Shown here piece by piece: positions 15,486-23,361 of a DNA stretch of 64,000 bases; positions within the stretch are counted from its first letter, which is position 1; every line of letters starts with the position of its first letter. Both the position numbers and the translations under genes were made by a program. The notes under the pieces are model-generated. The model had not been told where the DNA came from. It was given only the letters and a program-made list of their open reading frames with translations, and did not search any database. This DNA is from Myxococcales bacterium. Its GTDB lineage: Bacteria; Myxococcota_A; Polyangia; Palsa-1104; JAEUJZ01. The stretch is from positions 46,409 to 110,408 of the forward strand of contig JAEUKA010000051.1 in NCBI GenBank assembly GCA_016794465.1, written 5' to 3'.

Positions 15486-18400
15486 CTACAGCGAGGCGTG
15501 ACGACGACGGCGCAGCAGCAGCGTGCCTGCTCCAAGGAGCATCACGATCAGCGTCCCGGCTGGCGTTGCGCCGTGACCGCTCGCCTGGCAGCCCGTCATT
15601 TCCGGCGGCTTCTCTTTGAGCATCGGCAGTCCCGTGCCATCGAGGTTGATGCTGCCGACCGCGAGGCCTTCCTTGGTCTTGATGGTCATCACCGTGGTGC
15701 GCGGACCGGGGGCGGTCGGCTTGAAGGTGATGTTCAGCGTGACCAGGCCCTCGTCCGTCGGGGTACCAGCCGGTAGCGTGCCCATCGCCGGGTCAACCAG
15801 CCAGTCGTCCTGGTTTTCGGAGAAGCCGGTGACGAAGTCGATGTCCGCCGAGTCAGAGTTGCGGCACACCACCTTGATCTCCGTGCTCTCGCCCATTCGC
15901 ACCATGCCGACGTTCTTGTCGTCCGGCGAGCAGCTGATGGTGAGGAGCTTGCCCGTGCCCTCAAGCTTGACCTGCGTCGGCGCCATCAGGCCTGCTGCGT
16001 TCACCACCAGGATGGCGCTGCGGGTGCCGTTACCGGTCGGCTTGAAGGACACCTTGAACGGCGCGCTCTGGCCTGGGCCAATGATGACCGAGCGGTCGCC
16101 GTTGATGACGTAGTCGCTGCTGGCAGTGCCGCTCACGCTCAGGTCAAGCCCGGTGAGTGGCGCGGCGCCGGTGTTGGTCACGTTCACCGTCTGTTCCGCC
16201 GAGCGCAGGCCGATGATCGTCAGCGGGAAGGTGATCATCATCGGGTCGACCTTGAGGTCAGCCTGGACGCCAGTGACCGACAGCGGGATGCGCAGGTTCC
16301 CCATCTTGACGTTGTCGTTCACGATCATGCTGATCTCGCCGCTCTGCTGCACCGCAGTGACCGGACCGGCCTGCACGTCGAGAACGACTGCCGGATCGCC
16401 CTTCTTGAGGATCTTGCCCTCAGTCGGGAAGCCGGACACCTTGAACGCGCCCATCGCCGGGGTCAGCAGGCTCTTGCCGAACACCAGATCCTGATCGCCT
16501 TCGTTGGTGATCTCGATCTTCTTCGACATCGAGGTGGTCTTGATGTAGACCGCGCCAAAGTCGAGGTTGCCGGGGGTCACAACCACCTTCGGGCCGGTGG
16601 CAGTGCCGGTGAGCGGAACCTTGGCAACGTGGCCGGGCTTGAAGTCGGTGGCGATCTCCAGGCTTGCGGTCTGCGCGCCGATGTCGACCGGGCAGAACTG
16701 GACCGGAACCACGAACGTGCCGCCGCTGCCGGGCACGGTGCGGGTGGCCGGGGCGCTGTGCTTGAACGAAGAAGCATTGGTGCCAGTAAAGCCGAGGCTG
16801 AGGATCTTGAGCGTGTCGGTGCCGGTGTTCTTGATCGTCACGTACTGCGCCGGCGAGCACGAGCCGGTCTGCTGCTTGACCGTGAAGTCAATCTTGTCGA
16901 CGGACATCTCGAAGTTGGCGACCGTGCCACGGCACGAAACGGCAACCTCGACCGAGGGCTTCACGGGATCGTTGCTGGTGATGCTGAGCTTGGCCTGCCG
17001 CAGCGCCTGCACCGTCGGCTTGCACTGCACCTTGATGTCCGCGCTGCTGGCGGTCAGGACCTTGAACGGCGTCATCGCCGAGGCCATCGTCACCACCGAA
17101 AAGTCACTGGCGTCGGTCCCCGTGAAGGTCAGGTTGGTGATGCTCAGGTCGGCTTGGCCGGTGTTCTGAATCGGAATGCCCTGCTCGGCGCCCGTCGCGC
17201 CCACTCGCACTGGCGAGAGCACCAGCGAAACCGGTACCACGATCTGTGGCTTGCCGTAGGAAGCGCGCACGGACACCACGCCGCTGTAGTTGACGCCGCT
17301 GATGGCGTAGGAAACGCGGACGTTGGTGACATAAGCCTTCTCGAGGGTGGGCTTGAACTTGACGTCGAAGTCGACGCCCGCGCCCGAGGCCAGACCAGTC
17401 GCCATCGGGACGTTTTCGAGTGCGAAGTTGACCCCGTCATCGATCGAGGCGCCCTTGAAGTCGAGGTAGCCGCCGCCCGTGTTGGTGACCGACACCTTCA
17501 CATTCGATGCGGTGGAGCCAACCGGAATGCCGCCAAAGTCGATCTGAGCCGGCTGAGCGTCATAGCGTGGCCCAAGGCCCTTGACGACCAGCTGCACCAC
17601 GCCCGGCGCCACGTTGGTGGTCGAAGGGGTCAAGGTGTAGATGGCGGTCGCCTGACCGGCGGCGATCGGGCTGGCCGTGACCTTGAAGCTGAACTTTCCG
17701 CCAGCAGCCAGGGTCTTCGGGAACGTGATCGCTTCGACGGTGAAGACGGTGGCCGGAGCCAGGTCGCCCTTGTCGATCGTAATTGGCGAGGAGCTGGTGT
17801 TCTCGATCTCGACCGAGAGATCGGCGCTGCCACCGACCGGCACTTCGCCGAAGTCCGCCGGCGAGGGGTTGCCACGCAGCGGGCTCGCCACGTAGACCAT
17901 CGACTGGGCGATCAGCTTGGCGGCATCGCTCGCCGAGTCGTAGCAGCCGTAGTAACCGATGTCACTCGACACCGGGTACAGGTTGAGATCGACGCGCGGC
18001 CGACCGTTCGGGAAGCCAGCGATGATCATGCCGTTGCCGTCGTTCCAGGCGGCGACGATCTTGGCGCCGGGACGAATGGTCGAGGCCGTGACGCTGGAGC
18101 GCTCGCGGCAGGTGCTGCCGTTGGTGTCGACCTTGGTGATGCCGGTGAGCACCGCGTGGGTGTCTTTGGTGCCGAGGGACTTGCGGCTCGTGTAGGACAT
18201 CGAGCTGCTGTTGTCGATGAGCTGGTATTTGCTCCAGTTCGTCCCGGTCGGCGAGTTGTAATAGTAGTTGCCGTAGAAGGGCAGTGCGACGACGACCCCG
18301 CCGCCTTTGTCGAGGTAGCGAGCGAGCGCATCGCCCGTGCCGGTTGGATCGTTGAAGCCGCCCTTGTTGACATCGCCGAACACCAGCACGGTGTCACACT

Positions 18401-18686
18401 TGGCGAGCGTGGCATCGGCAGGCACGGTGTAGCCACCATCGATCATGGTGACGCTGTCAAACTGCTTGGTGGCCTCGAGCTTGGACTTGATGTCGCCAAT
18501 GACCGATGAATCGGTGCTGGCGTACATCACACAGCCTTTGGGGCCACCGGCCATGGCAGCAGATGTGGCTCCAAGGACGGTGAGCGCCGCCACCCAAGCC
18601 AGGCAGTGGCGAAAAGTCCCGGTGAGCCGAGAAGTGACGCTGGCTGATTCAGCGTCGGGCGAGCGGACGGCAAGCTTACGTATCAT
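15486..18686 (-). CDS. Giant choice-of-anchor-D surface protein with MYXO-CTERM-like tail
   Basis: The 1066-residue precursor has an N-terminal signal peptide ending near AAMAGGPKG. A domain of about 230 residues follows, beginning GCVMYASTDSS and reading like a mobile flavodoxin/Rossmann-type surface module. Then come six or more repeats of about 100-120 residues of the ASPM-SPD2-Hydin/choice-of-anchor-D type (recurring DFG.V.VG, V.NTG, F.P...G and GTG elements). The C-terminus has a Cys (TGCQASG), a hydrophobic span and RRRR, as in myxobacterial sorting tails. The start ATG at 18686 has a GAGGAGG ribosome site. The protein should be attached to the cell surface or released. Its ligand is unknown; the Ig-like repeats suggest adhesion or a structural role. 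Confidence 0.78.
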   Translation of the reverse strand: MIRKLAVRSPDAESASVTSRLTGTFRHCLAWVAALTVLGATSAAMAGGPKGCVMYASTDSSVIGDIKSKLEATKQFDSVTMIDGGYTVPADATLAKCDTVLVFGDVNKGGFNDPTGTGDALARYLDKGGGVVVALPFYGNYYYNSPTGTNWSKYQLIDNSSSMSYTSRKSLGTKDTHAVLTGITKVDTNGSTCRERSSVTASTIRPGAKIVAAWNDGNGMIIAGFPNGRPRVDLNLYPVSSDIGYYGCYDSASDAAKLIAQSMVYVASPLRGNPSPADFGEVPVGGSADLSVEIENTSSSPITIDKGDLAPATVFTVEAITFPKTLAAGGKFSFKVTASPIAAGQATAIYTLTPSTTNVAPGVVQLVVKGLGPRYDAQPAQIDFGGIPVGSTASNVKVSVTNTGGGYLDFKGASIDDGVNFALENVPMATGLASGAGVDFDVKFKPTLEKAYVTNVRVSYAISGVNYSGVVSVRASYGKPQIVVPVSLVLSPVRVGATGAEQGIPIQNTGQADLSITNLTFTGTDASDFSVVTMASAMTPFKVLTASSADIKVQCKPTVQALRQAKLSITSNDPVKPSVEVAVSCRGTVANFEMSVDKIDFTVKQQTGSCSPAQYVTIKNTGTDTLKILSLGFTGTNASSFKHSAPATRTVPGSGGTFVVPVQFCPVDIGAQTASLEIATDFKPGHVAKVPLTGTATGPKVVVTPGNLDFGAVYIKTTSMSKKIEITNEGDQDLVFGKSLLTPAMGAFKVSGFPTEGKILKKGDPAVVLDVQAGPVTAVQQSGEISMIVNDNVKMGNLRIPLSVTGVQADLKVDPMMITFPLTIIGLRSAEQTVNVTNTGAAPLTGLDLSVSGTASSDYVINGDRSVIIGPGQSAPFKVSFKPTGNGTRSAILVVNAAGLMAPTQVKLEGTGKLLTISCSPDDKNVGMVRMGESTEIKVVCRNSDSADIDFVTGFSENQDDWLVDPAMGTLPAGTPTDEGLVTLNITFKPTAPGPRTTVMTIKTKEGLAVGSINLDGTGLPMLKEKPPEMTGCQASGHGATPAGTLIVMLLGAGTLLLRRRRHASL

Positions 18687-18793
18687 CGCACCCTCCTCAG
18701 GGAGTAAGAAGTGCGAGATACATACCACATGTCGGCTCAAAGCAAGGCCGCTTGTTGGTCGGATGATTCTCGGCTGCTCGCCAGATCGGAAGT

Positions 18794-21154
18794 TCAGAGC
18801 AGGCGCTGCTCCATAAGGGATCGCATCAGCGGCTCACTCATCGCGGAGCCTTGGCGATAAAACAGCGCGGGCTGGCCGGGCGGGGCGGGAACCTCGATGC
18901 GCAGGCCGGTCTTTGGCGCGGCAAAGCTGCGGCCTGAAAAGACATGCACCCACACGCCTTCGGGCAGATAGACCTTGGCGGTGACGACGCCGGGATCGGT
19001 GATGGGCGCAACCAGCAGATCCTCACCGAGCAGATATTCCTCGAACGACAGCGCATAGACATTCGGGTCGGTGGGATAGTGCAGCGCCAGGTGTCGTGCC
19101 ACCGGCATTCCCGTCTCGGCGGCCTGCACACAGAGCTGCTTGCGATACGCCGCCCACGCTTTGTAGATCTTGGCGCAGCGGGCAAAGTGGCGCAGCGTCT
19201 CCGGGTCGCCATCAATCTGGAAGTTGTCGTCGGGTCGGTTGCCTTCGTGGGTGCGCATCACCGGGCTCAGCGCCGACAGCTCGAGCCAGCGCCACAGAAG
19301 CTCGCGACTGCGGGTCACCCGGGAGAGCGAGTTGACAATGGTGGTGTAGCCGCCGGCGTCGCTGTGGTTGAGGCTAAAGCCGGAAACCCCACCCGACAGC
19401 ATGCCGACCACCGCGCTCTTTAAGCCGTCGTAGACATCCCAGGTCACCAGCTGGTCGCCGAGCCAGAACAGCGTCGATTGACCGGGACTCTTGCGATAGC
19501 CGGAGCGGGTGAAAAAGAGCAGCTCGTCCTCACGTCCGCTCTCGCGAATCGCCTCGCGGTTGAGCTGCGCCCACTCCTCGGGATACTGGTTGTGAAAAGC
19601 CCGCGCCGCCACGTCCGCCTGCATGTGCGCGTCGTAGGGCAGCGCCTCGCCAAAGTCGGCCATCCAGCCCGACGCGCCTGTCGCCAGGACCTCGGTGCGG
19701 ATGATGTCCTTCCACCACTTGCGCGCCTCGGGATTGGTGACATCGAGCATGCCGGCAGAAAAGTCGGTGTTGGGAATCATGTAGGGCTGGCCGTTGGGCT
19801 CGCGGACGAGATAGCCGCGATCGCGCGCCTCGGCAAACAGGTTGCGACCCGGTCGCCCAAGGTTGCTGACATCGACGAAGAACGGGTTCACATAGGTCAA
19901 GATCCGCGCGCCCTGGAACTGAAGCTTCCGCTGCATCGCTTCCCACTCGGGATAGCGGGCCCGGTCGAGCTGCCAGTTCCACCACAGCTGCTTGCCGAAG
20001 CTGGTCTTGCGCTGGCCGACCCAGTCTTGCAGCCACACCGCCGACAGCGGCGCGCCTTCTTTGGTCAGCTTGTCAACAAGTGTGAGCACTCGCTCGGTTC
20101 CGCCTTGCACTCCGACAATCGCACCCTCGTGAACCCAGTCGGGCAGTGGCCGCATTCGGCCCGAGTACTCGGTGTATTCGCGAATCAGATCCGCCGGCGT
20201 CCGCCCGTAGAGAATCCGACCCTTCAGCGTCCGCGAGTAGACCCGCACCTGGATGCGGTCGGGCGTGCGCAGATCGAAGATCTGATACTCGTAGTTTTCC
20301 GTCATCAAGCTGCGCTGCGTGCTGGTGATGAAGTGGGGAATGCTGACGTAGCTGGTGTGCCAGCTGCCGCCCGAGCGAGCGACCAAGTCAACGGCGGTGG
20401 TGATGGGCTGAAGTCCACGCCCGATGCCCTGCTCTTGGACCCAGATCGGCACCCGCCGGCCTTTGAGATCGAAGTGGGTAAACTGCTCGCCGAAGCCGAA
20501 CACCTTCTCGTCTTTGGCCGAGGCAAAGGTCAGAAACACGCGGTTGAGGTCGTCGTCATCAATGCGCAGCTCGAAGCCAAGCTGGTTCTGCGTCAGCGGG
20601 GCAAACACCAGCTTGTACGGCGCCGAGCCCGCCCCGGTGCAGCGGAGCGTTCCCGACAGCTGGACGGTGCCCGCGACCTCTGAGATCTGCTCGAGGCGCT
20701 GCGTGGCACACAAGCTGCCGGTGGCCTTGTCGGAGAAGAAAAACGACCCGCGCGACTCGTCAACCTTTTCGTGGCCATAGGTGGCGGCGACAAAGGACAT
20801 GCCGGGCACGCTCTCCCAGATGCGGCGCTGCGGCTCGCTCTGGTGGGTGACAACGACCTGGCCGCCTTGGTCGGGCACAAACGCCACCACGAACTGTCCG
20901 ATGCGGAAGCTGGCCGCTTGGACTTTGCGGTCGATCTCTAGGTGCCCGAGCAGCGGCGCGTCGCCAAACTTGTCGTTGTAGCGCGGCAGCAGCCAGGCGC
21001 GCACGACGAGCAGACCGAGCAGCAGCAGGGCGGCCAAGACTCCGATGAGAATCGGCCACACAAAGCGACTGCGCCGCCGCCGCCGGCTGTTGACCGAAAA
21101 CAGCGTGGCGCGAACCCCGTGGTCGTCAGCGATCGAGCGTTGAAACCCTGACAT
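18794..21154 (-). CDS. Membrane-anchored GH31 alpha-glycosidase, sulfoquinovosidase-like but lacking the sulfonate Arg
   Basis: The 786-residue protein has a basic N-terminus and one membrane span (about residues 30-55), then a full GH31 domain. The nucleophile is Asp500 (GWMADFGE) and the acid/base is Asp567 (WLGDQ). The sequence resembles E. coli YihQ more than ordinary alpha-glucosidases (GVQGGTE, QDWVGQRKTSFGK, HSDAGGYTT, MRTHEGNRP). As I recall the YihQ structure, the sulfonate of sulfoquinovose is gripped by an Arg (R301) and a Trp (W304). Here those positions appear to be Gln389 and Trp392. The enzyme therefore probably cleaves a different alpha-glycoside. It overlaps the cyclase gene by 29 bp and is co-transcribed with it. 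The catalytic domain likely faces the periplasm. Confidence 0.85.
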   Translation of the reverse strand: MSGFQRSIADDHGVRATLFSVNSRRRRRSRFVWPILIGVLAALLLLGLLVVRAWLLPRYNDKFGDAPLLGHLEIDRKVQAASFRIGQFVVAFVPDQGGQVVVTHQSEPQRRIWESVPGMSFVAATYGHEKVDESRGSFFFSDKATGSLCATQRLEQISEVAGTVQLSGTLRCTGAGSAPYKLVFAPLTQNQLGFELRIDDDDLNRVFLTFASAKDEKVFGFGEQFTHFDLKGRRVPIWVQEQGIGRGLQPITTAVDLVARSGGSWHTSYVSIPHFITSTQRSLMTENYEYQIFDLRTPDRIQVRVYSRTLKGRILYGRTPADLIREYTEYSGRMRPLPDWVHEGAIVGVQGGTERVLTLVDKLTKEGAPLSAVWLQDWVGQRKTSFGKQLWWNWQLDRARYPEWEAMQRKLQFQGARILTYVNPFFVDVSNLGRPGRNLFAEARDRGYLVREPNGQPYMIPNTDFSAGMLDVTNPEARKWWKDIIRTEVLATGASGWMADFGEALPYDAHMQADVAARAFHNQYPEEWAQLNREAIRESGREDELLFFTRSGYRKSPGQSTLFWLGDQLVTWDVYDGLKSAVVGMLSGGVSGFSLNHSDAGGYTTIVNSLSRVTRSRELLWRWLELSALSPVMRTHEGNRPDDNFQIDGDPETLRHFARCAKIYKAWAAYRKQLCVQAAETGMPVARHLALHYPTDPNVYALSFEEYLLGEDLLVAPITDPGVVTAKVYLPEGVWVHVFSGRSFAAPKTGLRIEVPAPPGQPALFYRQGSAMSEPLMRSLMEQRLL

Positions 21155-23219
21155 GGCTTGTGTCCTCTCGCAGGCGCGCATAACGAGCCAGCGCCCACAG
21201 CGGGAAGTACGACTTATACAGTCGGTAATCGAGCATCGCGGTGCCGAAGAACACGCCTGCTTGGGCCTGCTGCGGAAACGACCCATCCGGCTGCTGCTTT
21301 GCCGCCAGAAACGCCACACCCCGCACAATCGCCGAGTGGCTGGCCGGCAGCGCGGTCAGAAGCGCCAGCAGCGCCCAGCTGGTATTCACCACCTGCGACT
21401 CGGGATGCGGCACGTATTCCCCGGACAGACAGCTTGCGTAGTGCTCGCCCCAGCCTCCGTCGGGCTTTTGCCGACTGAGCAGCCACACCGCCGCGCGCTG
21501 AATCGCCGGATCGTGCGCGGGAACGCCGGCCTCATGCAGTGCCGAAAGGACGTGAAAGGTTCCGTAGGTAAAGTTGATGCCCCAAAAACCGGGGAACGAG
21601 CCGTCGGCGCGCTGGCTGTGACGCAGCAAGCTCACCGCCGCCCCAATCGCAGTGTTGATCTTCAGTAGCAGCGCGCTTCCCAGCTGGGCCCCGAGGTGAT
21701 TCCGCAGCGCCAAAAGTCCGCGCAGACACGACGACGTACACTCCAGATAGGAGCGCTCGGTCATGCAGCTGCCGTACATCTCGGACGGGTTCACCTGTTC
21801 CAGAAACGAGCCGGCCCGCCGCGCTTCATACGACCCAAAGCCACCGTCGGCATTTTGGCGCAGCAGCAGAAATCGCGCCGCATCGATCAGCCGCTCGGTC
21901 GAGATCCGCTCCCCTTCCGGAATCGGACTCCCTTGATGGTGCAGCGTCAACAGCGCGCACACCGCTTCGGCGGTACAGTCGCTCACCGGCCAGCGATGCA
22001 CTCCGTCGGAAAAACACCATCCCCCCAGGATCGGCGCCCGCTCTTCTTCCTTGTATCCAACCAGCTCGCTCTGCATTTGCAGGCTGCTCAGGTGGGAATA
22101 GGCAGCGCGCAGCGACTCTGCAACCGGCGTCGTGTCGCGCAGCTCACGCGGAGCTTCGGAGAGCGCCAGCATCGCCAGCGCGGTATCCCAGCTGTTGCTG
22201 CGCGCACCACAGTAGCGAGTGCCTTCCGCGTCATCTTGCCACCGCCACGCCTCCATTCCCGAAAGACACTTGGCCAGCTCGGGATGCGACGGACTGTGCG
22301 CATAGATCGCCAGGCAGTTGAGGAGTCCATTTACCGGCGACAGACCTTGATAGCGGCTCGCGCTCATCTCGTAGAGGATGCGGTCGAGACAGAATCCCAG
22401 CGCGTGCTCTCGCAACGCCAAAAGGGGCCGCCGCTCGTACTGATGAAGCAGCTCGTAACCGGCCTTGAGCCAGCGACTCGGTGCGACATACAGATCACTC
22501 TTGGCGACGGTGTGGCGGTAGCTGTGAAAGTCAATCTGCGCAAACGTACGGCCCGCCAGCTCGAACAGCTCGTGGCGCAGCGATTCCCGCAGCCCGCCGA
22601 GGTCGATCTGAAACCGCTTCCCATACAGGAACGCGATTCCCAAATAGATGTAGCGAGTGTGGTTGTAAAAGCGAAACGGACTCAGCGGCAGCCACTTCGG
22701 CGTGACAAACAGCTCGGGCGGAAACGGATTCACGCCCTCCCAGCCGTACAGCCCGCACATCGCCAGCCAGAACTTGCCCCAGTGGGGAATGCCAAGCACT
22801 CCGTCCGGCTGCCGGTGCAGCCACGCCCGCGCCACGCTGCACAGCGGATCGTCCGCCGCCACCCCGAGCACGCGCAGAGCGACATAGGCCAGCGCGGTGA
22901 AGTAGACATAGCCCGCCGACTCGCCGTGCATGCCCCACGAGCCATCAGGAAGTCGGGTGACGCGGTAGTGCTGGATCATCTGGGCGGCCTCACCAGCGGG
23001 AATCGCCCGACCGCAGGCCCGCTGCACCAAGATGTACTGGGACAGGATCATGGTGTTCCAGACCATCTCTCCTTCCCAGCCACCGTCCTTTTTTTGCAGA
23101 GACTGCAGGTGCGCGGTGGCGGCAAACAGGGGCGAGTGCTCCGTCGCTTCGGTCGGCGCAAGCGGCAGCACGGCAAGCGGCGGGACGGACACGGTGGTGA
23201 GGCTCGGTTGAGTGCTCAT
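21126..23219 (-). CDS. Oxidosqualene-cyclase-type triterpene cyclase (DCTAE)
   Basis: The 697-residue protein has the (alpha/alpha)6-barrel layout of triterpene cyclases, with several QW repeats (QKKDGGWEGE, QNADGGFGSYE, QRADGSFPGFWG, QKPDGGWGE, QQPDGSFP). The catalytic motif is VSDCTAE with the proton donor Asp414, the form found in oxidosqualene cyclases, not the DxDD of squalene-hopene cyclases. HWGKFWLAMCGLYGWEGVN and LECTSS also match oxidosqualene cyclases. It therefore likely cyclises 2,3-oxidosqualene to a sterol-type or arborane-type product at the membrane. Alternative in-frame starts exist upstream; I chose 23219 because the family-like region begins soon after. No squalene monooxygenase is in the window. 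It is followed by the overlapping GH31 gene. Confidence 0.88.
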   Translation of the reverse strand: MSTQPSLTTVSVPPLAVLPLAPTEATEHSPLFAATAHLQSLQKKDGGWEGEMVWNTMILSQYILVQRACGRAIPAGEAAQMIQHYRVTRLPDGSWGMHGESAGYVYFTALAYVALRVLGVAADDPLCSVARAWLHRQPDGVLGIPHWGKFWLAMCGLYGWEGVNPFPPELFVTPKWLPLSPFRFYNHTRYIYLGIAFLYGKRFQIDLGGLRESLRHELFELAGRTFAQIDFHSYRHTVAKSDLYVAPSRWLKAGYELLHQYERRPLLALREHALGFCLDRILYEMSASRYQGLSPVNGLLNCLAIYAHSPSHPELAKCLSGMEAWRWQDDAEGTRYCGARSNSWDTALAMLALSEAPRELRDTTPVAESLRAAYSHLSSLQMQSELVGYKEEERAPILGGWCFSDGVHRWPVSDCTAEAVCALLTLHHQGSPIPEGERISTERLIDAARFLLLRQNADGGFGSYEARRAGSFLEQVNPSEMYGSCMTERSYLECTSSCLRGLLALRNHLGAQLGSALLLKINTAIGAAVSLLRHSQRADGSFPGFWGINFTYGTFHVLSALHEAGVPAHDPAIQRAAVWLLSRQKPDGGWGEHYASCLSGEYVPHPESQVVNTSWALLALLTALPASHSAIVRGVAFLAAKQQPDGSFPQQAQAGVFFGTAMLDYRLYKSYFPLWALARYARLREDTSHVRVSTLDR

Positions 23220-23361
23220 GGTCCTGGGACAGCTACTACGATGCCAGAGGTGGACGCAAGAAACGCTTGTAAGAAGTAGGCGCCACCGGGAAGCGCTCCG
23301 GCTTGCAGCGCGGGCGATATCGCTTGGCGTCGCTGCGCGCTTTGCGGTACGACAGCCGGCG

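Noticed and set aside
16629..18509. 626-codon plus-strand open frame
   Set aside because: It lies antisense to the choice-of-anchor-D gene, has the Arg/His/Gly-rich composition of GC-rich antisense frames, and shows no domain.
18794..21154. Calling the GH31 enzyme a sulfoquinovosidase
   Set aside because: The Arg that binds the sulfonate in YihQ appears to be Gln here, so the specific name is not justified.
21126..23219. Calling the cyclase a squalene-hopene cyclase
   Set aside because: The catalytic motif is DCTAE, not DxDD, and other segments also match oxidosqualene cyclases.
21696..23279. 527-codon plus-strand open frame
   Set aside because: It is antisense to the triterpene cyclase, whose motifs are complete; the composition is that of a shadow frame.
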